A stretch of 64,000 bases of DNA from Pandoraea nosoerga (lineage in GTDB: Bacteria > Pseudomonadota > Gammaproteobacteria > Burkholderiales > Burkholderiaceae): assembly GCF_902459585.1 (NCBI RefSeq), contig NZ_CABPSC010000001.1:310001-374000 (forward strand), in the 5' to 3' direction. The notes beneath the pieces are model-generated. The model was given only the letters and a program-made list of their open reading frames with translations. It had not been told where the DNA came from and searched no databases. The number at the start of each line of letters is the position of its first letter. Position 1 is the first letter of the stretch. Below, one piece after another: positions 29,393 to 37,695 of this stretch. The translations under genes were made by a program, and so were the position numbers.

Positions 29393-30811
29393 TCAGCGCA
29401 TGTTCTTCAGGTCTTCCGCCCCTTGGGCGCGGCGCTTGCGTGTCGCTTCGTCGATCGGCTGCGGCACCAGCGTGGCTACCGTGAGCGAATCGTCGCCGAA
29501 GTACTTGCCGGCCACCGCCTGCACCTGCGCGGGGGTCACCGCCTTCACCTTTTCGAGCATGCGGTCGATCTGCCGCCACGAGATGCCCGACATTTCGTTC
29601 AGTCCGATCTCCATCGCCTGACCGAACACCGAGTCGCGCTTGTAGATCTGCGATGCGACCACCTGCGCCTTCACGCGCTTGAGTTCCGCCTCGGTCACGC
29701 CATGCGCGGCGATGTCGGCGATCTGCGCGCGCAGCGCCTTTTCGATCTGCTCCGGCGTCTTGCCTTGCGCCGGCGTGCCGTCCATCAGGAAGAACTGCGG
29801 ACCGCGGCCGACGCCGTCATAGCTCGCGCCCACGTCGTTGGCGATGCGCTGCTCGCGCACCAGGCGGCTCGTGAGCCGCGCGTTGCCATAACCGTCCAGC
29901 ACGGCGGCGAGCACCTGCAGCGCGTAGACGTCGTCGTCCTTCTCGACGTCGCTCAGACGCGGCGCGCGCCACGCGAGCATCACGTTCGGGTTCTCGGCGG
30001 GTGCCTTCACGAAAACACGCCGCACCCCCATTTGCGCCGGCTCGTTCTGCGCACGGCGTTCAGGCAGCGCCCGCGGCTTGAGCGGCCCGTAGTACTGCTC
30101 GGCAAGTTGCCTGACCTGCGCCGGATCGACGTCGCCGCTCACGACCACGACGGCGTTGTTCGGCGCGTACCAGCGTTCGTACCAGTCGCGCGTGTCCTGC
30201 ACGGTCATGTGCCGAAGATCATCCATCCAGCCGACGATCGGACGGCGGTACGGGTTGGCCACGAGCGCCGTGGCCATCAGTTGTTCGTAGAGCAATGCGC
30301 GCGGCTGATCGTCGGTGCGCAGACGGCGCTCTTCCATGACGACCTGGATCTCCTTCGCGAATTCGTCGGCGGACAGCGTGAGGTTGGTCATGCGATCGGC
30401 CTCCAGCCGCATCATCTCCGGCAGGCGCGACTTCTCCGTCTGCTCGAAGTAGCCGGTGTAATCCTTGCTGGTGAAAGCGTTCTCGCGGCCGCCCAGCGCG
30501 GCGACCTGGCGCGAGAACTGGCCGGCGCCCACGGATCTGGTGCCCTTGAACATCATGTGCTCGAGCGCGTGCGCGACGCCCGTGGTGCCATTGAACTCGT
30601 CGAGCGAGCCGGCGCGATACCAGACCACGTGGGCCACCGTGGGCGCCCGATGGTCTTCGCGAACGATCAGCCGCAGGCCGTTCGATAGCGTGAATTCCGA
30701 AGTGTTGTCCGTGGTCTTGCTGCCGCCGGTGTCGGCCGCATGGCTCAGGCTCATCACGCCGGCCAGGGCCAGTCCGGCCAAGGCGTGTCGCCAGCGCATG
30801 GTTCGCGTCAT
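29393..30811 (-). CDS. M16-family zinc metallopeptidase
   Basis: A 472-aa periplasmic peptidase with a signal peptide ending near SLSHA-AD. The inverted zinc motif HALEH (HxxEH) follows the typical WYRAGSLDEFNGTTGVAHAL segment, and the downstream glutamate region (ENAFTSKDYTGYFEQ) is conserved. I use the ATG at 30811, preceded by AAGGGGAT; an ATG seven codons upstream is less well placed. It starts divergently from ftsY. Its downstream partner lacks the active site. Confidence 0.92.
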   Translation of the reverse strand: MTRTMRWRHALAGLALAGVMSLSHAADTGGSKTTDNTSEFTLSNGLRLIVREDHRAPTVAHVVWYRAGSLDEFNGTTGVAHALEHMMFKGTRSVGAGQFSRQVAALGGRENAFTSKDYTGYFEQTEKSRLPEMMRLEADRMTNLTLSADEFAKEIQVVMEERRLRTDDQPRALLYEQLMATALVANPYRRPIVGWMDDLRHMTVQDTRDWYERWYAPNNAVVVVSGDVDPAQVRQLAEQYYGPLKPRALPERRAQNEPAQMGVRRVFVKAPAENPNVMLAWRAPRLSDVEKDDDVYALQVLAAVLDGYGNARLTSRLVREQRIANDVGASYDGVGRGPQFFLMDGTPAQGKTPEQIEKALRAQIADIAAHGVTEAELKRVKAQVVASQIYKRDSVFGQAMEIGLNEMSGISWRQIDRMLEKVKAVTPAQVQAVAGKYFGDDSLTVATLVPQPIDEATRKRRAQGAEDLKNMR

Positions 30812-30981
30812 GGATCCCCTTTCGCCCGTCATGGACGTCGATACGCGTCTGATAAAATACGTCGCATTTCCCGCGTCGGAAACAACGACTCGCCCATTGT
30901 AGGGGTTTTGTGCGACGCGAATGGCAAGACAAATCAGAGACGCACGCCGACCGCGCGCCCCCACGTCGAGTTCTTCAACGC

Positions 30982-32352
30982 ATGTTCAGTTTCTTCAAGC
31001 GCTTCAAGTCGGGCGGCAACAAGGCCGCCGAGACGAGCCCCGCACCGGCCGAATCGCCCGAATCGCCCGGATCGCCCGGATCCGCCCCCCCGGCCGCGCC
31101 GACAGCATCGCAGGCGAGCGCCGCCCAGGCGCCTGAGCCCTCACACTCGGCACACTCGGCACACTCGGCACACTCGGCGCCTGTCGCGTCCGCCACGCCC
31201 AGCGCTGCGGCGAACCCCGTGCCGCCGGTCCCCGCCGCGGCGCCGACGGCTGAGGAATCAGCCGGCCAGCCCGCCGAAAATACGGAAGTCTCCGAGCCCA
31301 TTTCGGCCGAAATCCCAGCGCCGGACGAACGGGTCGCCGCCGAACACGTGGAAGTGGCGGAAGTCGCGCCGCCGCCGGCGCCGGTCGTCGTGACGGACGC
31401 GCACGGCGAAGCCATCGGCGAGATCGTCGCCGCGCCGGCGCCGGCGCCGGCGGCCAGGCGCTCGTGGCTCACACGCCTGAAGGCGGGCCTGTCGAAGACC
31501 AGTGCGGGCCTCACCGGCATCTTCGTCGGTGTGAAGGTCGACGAAAACCTCTTCGAAGAACTGGAAAGCGCGTTGCTGATGAGCGACGCGGGCGTCGAAG
31601 CCACCACGTTCCTCCTCGACGCCCTGCGCAAGAAGGTCAAGGCCGAGCGGCTGACCGAAGGCGACCAGGTCAAGCGCGCGCTGCACGACCTGCTGGTCGA
31701 ACTGCTGCAACCGCTCGAGCAGAGCCTCGTGCTCGGCCGTGAGGCGCCGCTCGTGGTAATGATCGCGGGCGTGAACGGCGCCGGCAAGACCACGAGCATC
31801 GGCAAGCTCGCCAAGCATTTCCAGCACTATGGCCAGTCGGTGCTGCTCGCCGCGGGCGACACGTTCCGCGCAGCGGCCCGCGAGCAACTGACGATCTGGG
31901 GCGAGCGCAACAATGTGGCGGTGGTCTCGCAGGAAAGCGGCGATCCGGCGGCTGTGGTGTTCGACGCCGTCAACGCCGCGCGCGCGCGCAAGATCGACAT
32001 CGTGATGGCCGACACGGCGGGCCGGCTGCCCACGCAGTTGCATCTGATGGAGGAGCTCAAGAAGATCAAGCGCGTGCTGGGCAAAGCCGCGGAGGGCGCG
32101 CCGCACGAAGTGCTGCTCGTGATCGACGCGAACACCGGTCAGAACGCGCTCACACAGGTCAAGGCGTTCGACGACGCCCTGCAACTCACCGGCCTCATCG
32201 TGACCAAGCTCGATGGCACGGCCAAGGGCGGGATTCTCGCGGCGATCGCGCGTCAGCGCCCGGTGCCCGTCTACTTCATCGGCGTGGGCGAGAAGGTCGA
32301 GGATCTGCAACCGTTCTCCGCGCGCGAATTCGCCGACGCGCTCCTGGGGTAA
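30982..32352 (+). CDS. ftsY: Signal recognition particle receptor FtsY
   Basis: SRP receptor GTPase that docks ribosome-SRP complexes at the membrane. The 456-aa product begins MFSFFKRFKSGGNK, then has a long Ala/Pro/Glu-rich acidic A domain (to about residue 155) and the NG domain: G1 [38 protein letters not shown] and TKLDGTAKGG. The A domain contains in-frame 9-bp repeats (Ser-Pro-Glu/Gly and His-Ser-Ala units). The ATG at 30982 is preferred over a frame extending 24 codons upstream. Confidence 0.95.
   Translation: MFSFFKRFKSGGNKAAETSPAPAESPESPGSPGSAPPAAPTASQASAAQAPEPSHSAHSAHSAHSAPVASATPSAAANPVPPVPAAAPTAEESAGQPAENTEVSEPISAEIPAPDERVAAEHVEVAEVAPPPAPVVVTDAHGEAIGEIVAAPAPAPAARRSWLTRLKAGLSKTSAGLTGIFVGVKVDENLFEELESALLMSDAGVEATTFLLDALRKKVKAERLTEGDQVKRALHDLLVELLQPLEQSLVLGREAPLVVMIAGVNGAGKTTSIGKLAKHFQHYGQSVLLAAGDTFRAAAREQLTIWGERNNVAVVSQESGDPAAVVFDAVNAARARKIDIVMADTAGRLPTQLHLMEELKKIKRVLGKAAEGAPHEVLLVIDANTGQNALTQVKAFDDALQLTGLIVTKLDGTAKGGILAAIARQRPVPVYFIGVGEKVEDLQPFSAREFADALLG
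31144..31179 (+). repeat. 9-bp in-frame tandem repeat in ftsY
   Basis: Four units of CACTCGGCR encode His-Ser-Ala repeats in the disordered A domain. A similar 9-bp series (TCGCCCGRA) occurs about 80 bp upstream. Confidence 0.85.
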
Positions 32353-32387
32353 GGCGCGCGAGCCCGGCGTACCGGATCGGACAAAGC

Positions 32388-32417
32388 GGCCCGCCACTGT
32401 CGTGCGCGGGCCCTTTT
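32388..32417 (+). terminator. Intrinsic terminator after ftsY
   Basis: GGCCCGC ... GCGGGCC stem with an 11-nt loop, then CTTTT, 36 bp after the stop. Confidence 0.75.
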
Positions 32418-32460
32418 GTTTTCGTTTGCGTTTGGGTTTCGTTTTCGTTTCGTTTTGGGC
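32414..32460. repeat. T-rich degenerate repeat behind the ftsY terminator
   Basis: A run of TTTCG/TTTGCG/TTTGGG units of 5-7 bp between the ftsY terminator and the end of the convergent exporter gene. Too irregular to assign a fixed period. Confidence 0.5.
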
Positions 32461-32478
32461 GGGCGGGCACGATGCTAA

Positions 32479-33105
32479 TCACATCTGCTGCGCGACGAGC
32501 CCGGCGCCGAGCGCCCACATCATCGTGCCGACGAGGCCGTCGAGGATCTGCCACGCGCGCGGGCGCGAGAACAGCGGCGCGAGCAGGCGCGCCCCGTAGC
32601 CGAGCGTGATGAACCAGAGCGCCGACGCCGTCATCGCTCCCCCGGCGAACCAGACGTTGCCCGGGTATGCCTCGCGCGCGCCGATGCCCCCCAACAGAAT
32701 CACCGTGTCCAGATAGACATGCGGGTTGAGCAGCGAGAGCATCGAGACGAGCACGAGCGCGCGCTGCCAGGTCATGCCCTGTGTGGCGACGCGGCTGCCG
32801 TCCGCCTGCAGCGCGCCCGTGCCGCGAAACGCGGCGCGCCAGGCACGCAACCCATACCAGAACAGAAACGCGGCGCCGCCCCACGTCACGGCCGTCAGAA
32901 AGCGCGGGTAGGCCTGGATCAGCCCGCCCATGCCGGCCACGCCCGCCGCGATGAGCACCATGTCGCAGATCGTGCAGACGGCGACGACCACGCCGACGTG
33001 GCGCCGCAGAATGCCCTGACGCAACACGAACGCGTTCTGCGCGCCGATCGCCATGATGAGGCTTGCGCCCAGCGCCATGCCTCGCCAGAAAGCCGGGTCG
33101 AACAT
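32479..33105 (-). CDS. ArgO/LysE-type amino-acid exporter
   Basis: A 208-aa inner-membrane exporter. The start LGASLIMAIGAQNAFVLRQG and the later LNPHVYLDTVILLGGIG are the signatures of the LysE/ArgO branch, which exports lysine and arginine. About six hydrophobic segments are visible. It ends convergently with ftsY and lies 7 bp after maiA on the same strand, so the two may be co-transcribed although their functions differ. Substrate is inferred from family only; no LysG/ArgP regulator is adjacent. Confidence 0.88.
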   Translation of the reverse strand: MFDPAFWRGMALGASLIMAIGAQNAFVLRQGILRRHVGVVVAVCTICDMVLIAAGVAGMGGLIQAYPRFLTAVTWGGAAFLFWYGLRAWRAAFRGTGALQADGSRVATQGMTWQRALVLVSMLSLLNPHVYLDTVILLGGIGAREAYPGNVWFAGGAMTASALWFITLGYGARLLAPLFSRPRAWQILDGLVGTMMWALGAGLVAQQM

Positions 33106-33112
33106 CGCCGGC

Positions 33113-33760
33113 TTACTCGGCGTCGGGTTGCGCTTCGGGCGTGGCGCGCCGGAACGCGTCGAGCGTCAGGCAATGTGCGTTGACGGCGGCGATGCGCGGG
33201 AACGGCGTCATGTCGACCTTGAAGCGATTGGCGTTGTAGACCTGCGGCACGAGGCAGCAGTCCGCCAGCGTCGGCGTGTCGCCGAACATGAAGCCGCCCT
33301 GGGGCGACCGGGCGGCGAGCCGGGCTTCGAGCGCCTTGAAGCCCTCGACGATCCAGTGCACGTACCACGCGTTCTTCTGCTCCTCGCTGACGCCCAGGTC
33401 GTGCTTGAGGTAGCGCAGCACGCGCAGGTTGTCGATCGGGTGGATGTCGGCCGCAATGTCGAGCGCAAGAGCGCGCACTTGCGCGCGCGCCGCCGGGTCG
33501 GCGGGCAGCAGCGCCGGCGTGGGATGCGTCTCTTCCAGATATTCGATGATGGCCAGCGATTGATGGATATTCACGTCGCCGTCGACATACGTCGGCACCA
33601 GGCCATTGACGTTCAGCGCCCGATACGCCGGCTTGAGCTGCTCGCCGCCGTCGCGCACGAGGTGCACCGGCACCGTGTCGTAGTCGATTCCCTTCAGATT
33701 GAGGGCGATCCGCACGCGATACGCGGCGGAACTGCGGAAATAGCTGTACAGCGTGGGCAT
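33113..33760 (-). CDS. maiA: Maleylacetoacetate isomerase (zeta-class GST)
   Basis: Glutathione-dependent isomerase of tyrosine/homogentisate catabolism, 215 aa. N-terminal thioredoxin-like domain (LYSYFRSSAAYRVRIALNLKG, then NGLVPTYVDGD and QSLAIIEYLEETHP) and C-terminal helical domain with DTPTLADCCLVPQVYNANRF. The usual SSC motif of zeta GSTs reads SSAA, so the Cys is absent while the catalytic Ser is kept. No other homogentisate gene is in the window. Confidence 0.85.
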   Translation of the reverse strand: MPTLYSYFRSSAAYRVRIALNLKGIDYDTVPVHLVRDGGEQLKPAYRALNVNGLVPTYVDGDVNIHQSLAIIEYLEETHPTPALLPADPAARAQVRALALDIAADIHPIDNLRVLRYLKHDLGVSEEQKNAWYVHWIVEGFKALEARLAARSPQGGFMFGDTPTLADCCLVPQVYNANRFKVDMTPFPRIAAVNAHCLTLDAFRRATPEAQPDAE

Positions 33761-34018
33761 GGCAGACCTCGGTTAACGCAAATGGAGAGAGGACGCAGGC
33801 GAACGCCCGGCAGCGCACTGAGGCGCCGGGTGCTGCGTCGGAACACGAGATGGTACTTCAAGCGCTGGCCGCAAGGACACTTGATTGCGTATGATGAACG
33901 CTAGGCGGCGCGCCGCCTGTCGCCACGCTCACAAACGTTCGCCGCGACTTCCACCGCTTGCCGCCACTTGCCACGACTGACGCCGCTCGCTGCTCTTCGA
34001 ACCGATTTCCGACCTGCC

Positions 34019-34972
34019 ATGACCTCTGCCGCTCCCTTCGCCTGTGCGCCGCTGCTCAAGATCATCGCTCGCGGCGCCAAGGGCGCGCGCCCACTCAGCG
34101 CGGACGAAACGCGAACGCTGTTCGACGCGATCCTGGCCGAGCGCGTGGCGCCGGCCGAGCTCGGCGGCGTACTGATCGCCTACCGGATCAAGGGCGAGAC
34201 GCCCGTCGAACTGCGCGCCATGCTCGACGCCGCCCACGCCACCTTTGCACCGCTCGCGGCGCCCGCCGGCGCGCCTGCGCCCGTGTTGCTGCCCAGCTAC
34301 AACGGCGCGCGCAAGCAGCCGAATCTGACGCCGCTGCTGGCTCTGCTGCTGGCGCGCGAGGGCATTCCGGTGCTCGTCCACGGGCAGCATCACAGCGGCG
34401 CGAACCGGGTCGGCACGCAGGCCATCTTTGCCGAACTGGGGCACGCGGCATGCGAGTCCGGCGCGCAGGCCGAAGCGGCCTTGCGCACGCGTCGCGTGGC
34501 TTACCTGCCCATCGCGGCCCTCTCGCCGGCACTCGAGCGTCTACTCGAGATGCGCGCCGCGCTGGGCGTGCGCAATTCGGGACACACGGTGGTCAAGCTG
34601 TTGCAGCCGTTTGCCGGCCCCGCGCTGCGGCTGGTCAACTACACACATCCGGAATACCGGGAGACGCTCAGCGAGCTGTTCCGCGATGCGGCCAACAGCC
34701 CCGCCCCCGGCGTGCTGCTCTCGCGGGGCACGGAAGGCGAACCCGTCGCGGACGCCCGCCGTCAGGCCGCCATCGAGGGCTTCTGCGCCGGCGTGCACCG
34801 GCGCTGGCTGGAAGCGGAAGACGGCGCGACGGGCACGCCGCCGTTGCTGCCTGCGGCCGACGCCGCGGCGACCGCCCGCTGGATCGAGGCGGTGCTCGCC
34901 GGCGACGTGGAGCTGCCCGCGCCGATCGCACGTCAGGTTGGCGTCATCCGGCGAGCACTGGGGCTCGGCTGA
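34019..34972 (+). CDS. ybiB: YbiB-family DNA-binding protein (glycosyltransferase-fold)
   Basis: A 317-aa protein related to anthranilate phosphoribosyltransferase (TrpD2/YbiB). The N-terminal helical domain (ARPLSADETRTLFDAILAER) and the nucleoside-phosphorylase-like fold (PVLVHGQHHSGANRVGT, RNSGHTVVKLLQPF) match YbiB. Known members bind nucleic acid rather than make tryptophan; the physiological role is unclear. ATG at 34019 is chosen over an in-frame ATG 51 bp upstream. It is monocistronic. Confidence 0.85.
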   Translation: MTSAAPFACAPLLKIIARGAKGARPLSADETRTLFDAILAERVAPAELGGVLIAYRIKGETPVELRAMLDAAHATFAPLAAPAGAPAPVLLPSYNGARKQPNLTPLLALLLAREGIPVLVHGQHHSGANRVGTQAIFAELGHAACESGAQAEAALRTRRVAYLPIAALSPALERLLEMRAALGVRNSGHTVVKLLQPFAGPALRLVNYTHPEYRETLSELFRDAANSPAPGVLLSRGTEGEPVADARRQAAIEGFCAGVHRRWLEAEDGATGTPPLLPAADAAATARWIEAVLAGDVELPAPIARQVGVIRRALGLG

Positions 34973-35029
34973 GGGGCGCACCGCTAACGGCGGCATGATC
35001 GCGCCGGCCATGCCCCTCGCCCCCCCCCG

Positions 35030-35073
35030 TTCGACATCCGTTCGACATTCGGACGACATTCGGACGACAGCCG
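35030..35073. repeat. 11-bp tandem array
   Basis: Four adjacent 11-bp units: TTCGACATCCG, TTCGACATTCG, GACGACATTCG and GACGACAGCCG. Confidence 0.8.
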
Positions 35074-35250
35074 AGCTACAAGACCGAAATTTGCGCGAAG
35101 TTCGGCCGATTTCCCTCAAACCGGAAAAATCCCACGCTTTTTCGGAACATTTCGTCCCGAAACGCATCCAATTGCAAGCTGAGAGATCACGCGTGATGAG
35201 TAGCGAACGAGCGACAGACGCGGCGCCGGCACCACGATGAGCGGCGAGGA

Positions 35251-35350
35251 GAAGCCAGGAGCAGCCAAAAGCAGCCAGGGGCGGCCGGGGGCCGTCCGGA
35301 CTGGCCGGGACCGGCCCAGATCGGCCAAGATCGGCCAAAATCGGCAATGG
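35251..35350. repeat. 10-bp tandem array
   Basis: About ten 10-bp units with core GGCCA (for example TCGGCCAAGA, TCGGCCAAAA) in strict 10-bp register from GAAGCCAGGA at 35251 to TCGGCAATGG at 35341. Confidence 0.75.
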
Positions 35351-35407
35351 GCAGCAACGGGAAACGTCCGTGGATCGGGGAGCGAGCGATACCGGGGAAG
35401 CGGCGGA

Positions 35408-35791
35408 TCAGTCGGCCGACGCCATGCGGGTCGCCTGCCAGGAAATGAGGCGCCACGCTTCGGCTTCGCGCACATGCACGGCCGTGTAGGCCATTTGTGA
35501 CTCGAGCGAGCCCGTCGCCGTTTCCAGCTCGACCCAGACCTTGCCGGTCACGACCACGGTGTCGCCGAACTGGCGCAGTTCCTGCGCCCGGATATCGATG
35601 TCGAGGTAACGGCGGCGCCCCGACGTCAGCGCGTCGAGGAATTCGCGTTTGGTTTCGCGTTTGCCGTTGGAATGCACGTAATGCATGCCGTCTGCCAGGA
35701 GTAAGTCCAGTTGTTCGACGTCGCCCTCGACCATCGCGTCAAACCGCGCGGTTTCGAGCGCACGTACCGCGTCGATATGCTTCCCAGCCAT
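35408..35791 (-). CDS. NTF2-like (SnoaL/DUF4440-type) protein
   Basis: A 127-aa small protein with the NTF2-like cone fold expected from its sequence: an N-terminal helix with ARFDAMVEGDVEQLDLLLADG, then MHYVHSNGKRETKREFLDAL and strand-rich VVVTGKVWVELETATG ... WRLISWQATRM. Family members are small catalytic or binding domains with varied roles; no function can be assigned. It ends convergently with ybiB and begins divergently from rpoH. Confidence 0.8.
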   Translation of the reverse strand: MAGKHIDAVRALETARFDAMVEGDVEQLDLLLADGMHYVHSNGKRETKREFLDALTSGRRRYLDIDIRAQELRQFGDTVVVTGKVWVELETATGSLESQMAYTAVHVREAEAWRLISWQATRMASAD

Positions 35792-35951
35792 GCTGATCTC
35801 CCATCTTCGCCGGCGCCGAACGCCCCCGGCTTGGGTTGCAATTTACACCATCCGCGTAACGTTTGCGCCGATGAGATCCCCCGTTTGACGGGGGCTGCTG
35901 GAAAACCCCGAGAGGCCGGAAACTTCCCGTCCCGTAAGAGTTCTAACGTCT

Positions 35952-35978
35952 TTAGCACTCATCTGGATAGAGTGCTAA
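35952..35978 (+). promoter_or_regulatory. CIRCE operator (HrcA site) overlapping the rpoH promoter
   Basis: TTAGCACTC-N9-GAGTGCTAA is a perfect CIRCE inverted repeat. Its right arm runs into TAAAAT (35976-35981), a -10-like box; TTAGCA (35952) lies 18 bp upstream as a possible -35. The operator thus covers the predicted core promoter 36 bp before the rpoH start codon. HrcA bound here would block transcription of rpoH. Confidence 0.9.
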
Positions 35979-36013
35979 AATGCTTTCCCAGAGGCTAACC
36001 AGGAGTCCACCAC

Positions 36014-36952
36014 TTGAGTACTGCCGCCACTTTGCATCCGACGACGCCGGCCACCGGCACGGCGCCGACTTCGCGTGCCCTTGCTCTCGCCCCGTCGGCC
36101 TTGATGCTGCCGGGCAGTCTGGGCAATATCGACAGCTACATTCAGGCTGTCCACCGCATTCCCATGCTTTCCGCAGAGGAAGAGCAAACGCTCGCCAAAC
36201 GCCTGCGCGAGCACGACGATCTCGAAGCCGCCCGCAAGCTCGTGCTCTCGCACCTGCGGCTGGTGGTGTCGATCGCACGTAACTACCTTGGCTACGGGCT
36301 GCCGCACGCCGACCTGATCCAGGAAGGCAACATCGGCCTGATGAAGGCCGTCAAGCGCTTCGACCCGTCGCAAGGCGTGCGACTGGTGTCCTACGCCATG
36401 CACTGGATCAAGGCCGAGATTCACGAGTACGTGCTGCGCAACTGGCGCACGGTCAAGGTCGCCACCACCAAGGCACAGCGCAAGCTGTTCTTCAACCTGC
36501 GCAGCCAGAAGCAGGGTCTGCAGGCGTTCACGCCGGAAGAGATCGATCAGGTCGCGCGCGATCTGAACGTCAAGCGCGAAGATGTCATCGAGATGGAAAC
36601 GCGCATGTCCGGCGGCGATATCGCCCTCGAAGGCCATAGCGACGACAGCGACAGCGCGAATTTCGCACCGATCGCGTATCTGGCCGACACGCATCAGGAG
36701 CCGACCGCCGTGATTGCCGCGCGCGAGCGCGACCATTTGCAAAGCGACGGTCTGCAAACGGCCCTCGCACGGCTCGACCCGCGCAGCCGCCGCATCATCG
36801 AAGCGCGCTGGCTGTCGGTCGACGACGATGGCAGCGGCGGCGCCACGCTGCACGAACTGGCGGAAGAATTCGGCGTGTCCGCCGAGCGCATTCGTCAGAT
36901 CGAAGTCGCCGCCATGAAGAAGATGAAGGGCGCGCTGCAAGCCTACGCCTGA
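36014..36952 (+). CDS. rpoH: RNA polymerase sigma-32 (heat-shock) factor
   Basis: Heat-shock sigma factor, 312 aa. Region 2 (LVLSHLRLVVSIARNYLGYG, DLIQEGNIGLMKAVKRFDP), the RpoH box QRKLFFNLR that distinguishes it from other sigma-70 proteins, and region 4 (TLHELAEEFGVSAERIRQIE) are present. The start is TTG at 36014 with AGGAG eight bases upstream; the frame has a roughly 35-residue leader before the usual sigma-32 N-terminus. The promoter carries a perfect CIRCE site, so HrcA control of rpoH is predicted. A strong terminator follows. Confidence 0.95.
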   Translation: MSTAATLHPTTPATGTAPTSRALALAPSALMLPGSLGNIDSYIQAVHRIPMLSAEEEQTLAKRLREHDDLEAARKLVLSHLRLVVSIARNYLGYGLPHADLIQEGNIGLMKAVKRFDPSQGVRLVSYAMHWIKAEIHEYVLRNWRTVKVATTKAQRKLFFNLRSQKQGLQAFTPEEIDQVARDLNVKREDVIEMETRMSGGDIALEGHSDDSDSANFAPIAYLADTHQEPTAVIAARERDHLQSDGLQTALARLDPRSRRIIEARWLSVDDDGSGGATLHELAEEFGVSAERIRQIEVAAMKKMKGALQAYA

Positions 36953-37021
36953 GCCGCGCGGCCAATCGCCGCATGGCGCCAAGGCCGCCTGGCGGCGCCG
37001 GCGCCGACAACACGCTCCCGA

Positions 37022-37049
37022 AGCCCCGCGACGATCGCGGGGCTTTTTT
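37022..37049 (+). terminator. Intrinsic terminator after rpoH
   Basis: AGCCCCGCGA-CGA-TCGCGGGGCT stem followed by TTTTT, 70 bp after the stop. Confidence 0.92.
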
Positions 37050-37287
37050 ATGGACTTCGAAAGTTCATCGACCGTTTGCGTGCAACTTGATGCATCGCAA
37101 GGCGGCGCGGCACCCACGTCGATAGAATCGGCTAGTACGTAGCCATGCTGCGTGCGAAGGGCGGCCCAGGGGCCGTTCGCCGCGCCCAATCCGTGTCTCG
37201 AATCCGCTCGTCGCCGACCGCCGTCAGGGCGCCGGTGGCGCGTCGAACTGGCGTTGCGCGCGTGCCTGCGCCCCCGCGTGCCACAGT

Positions 37288-37315
37288 TTGACAATTTCAA
37301 GCGATAAGGCAAAAT
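37288..37315 (+). promoter_or_regulatory. Sigma-70 promoter of the cydPABX operon
   Basis: Consensus -35 TTGACA (37288-37293) and -10-like CAAAAT (37310-37315) with a 16-bp spacer, about 60 bp before cydP. Confidence 0.55.
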
Positions 37316-37374
37316 GCGCCGGAAGTCGACGCTGTTAAGGACAACACGACTTTCGACGCCAGGAGCCGTCACGG

Positions 37375-37695
37375 ATGGACACCCACTCTCCTAGCAGTCT
37401 GAAGCCTCCCGCCACGGCCGCATCGGCCGCGGCGCCACGCTCGCCCGCCGCCGGCCCGCTCGCCTGGCTGCTCGAACGCTGGCGCACCCGCCCTTCCCGC
37501 TTCATGGCCGAAATCCTGATCGTGCTCGCGATCAAGGTAGTACTCCTGTTCATTTTGAAACATGCGTTTTTCGACGCGCCGATGGCCAGGCACATGCAGT
37601 TGCCGCCGGACGTCGTGGCCCGCGCCCTGATCGGGCCGCAAGCCGTCGAACCGCCACCCCCCACCCCAAGTCAAGGTGTCCGCCATGATCAGTAG
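37375..37695 (+). CDS. cydP: Cytochrome bd oxidase putative small subunit CydP
   Basis: A 106-aa membrane protein with a disordered Pro/Ala-rich N-terminus, one central membrane helix (about residues 43-62, MAEILIVLAIKVVLLFILKH) and a short periplasmic or cytoplasmic tail. The RPSRFMAEILIVLAIK...HAFFDAPMA pattern and its place directly before cydA match the CydP family of betaproteobacteria. Its last 11 bases overlap cydA, pointing to co-translation. Its exact role in oxidase assembly or stability is not established by sequence. Confidence 0.85.
   Translation: MDTHSPSSLKPPATAASAAAPRSPAAGPLAWLLERWRTRPSRFMAEILIVLAIKVVLLFILKHAFFDAPMARHMQLPPDVVARALIGPQAVEPPPPTPSQGVRHDQ

Larger units (their letters stand above)
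34973..35407. other. 435-bp intergenic region with two tandem arrays
   Basis: No credible gene. It contains an 11-bp array at 35030-35073 and a 10-bp array at 35251-35350 (entered separately), between the convergent ends of ybiB and the NTF2-like gene. I saw no clear terminator hairpin with a T-run. Confidence 0.6.
36953..37374. other. 422-bp region between rpoH and cydP
   Basis: It contains the rpoH terminator, a promoter for the cyd genes (entered separately) and, at 37087-37100, TTGAT-GCAT-CGCAA, an 8/10 match to the FNR/Anr consensus TTGAT-N4-ATCAA. That site is about 200 bp before the predicted -35, so oxygen control through it is only a possibility. No gene is seen. Confidence 0.45.

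Noticed and set aside
27158-30688. A 1176-residue plus-strand frame opposite the M16 peptidases
   Set aside because: It is a His/Arg-rich shadow frame of GC-rich coding DNA on the other strand; the M16 genes have clear domains and ribosome-binding sites.
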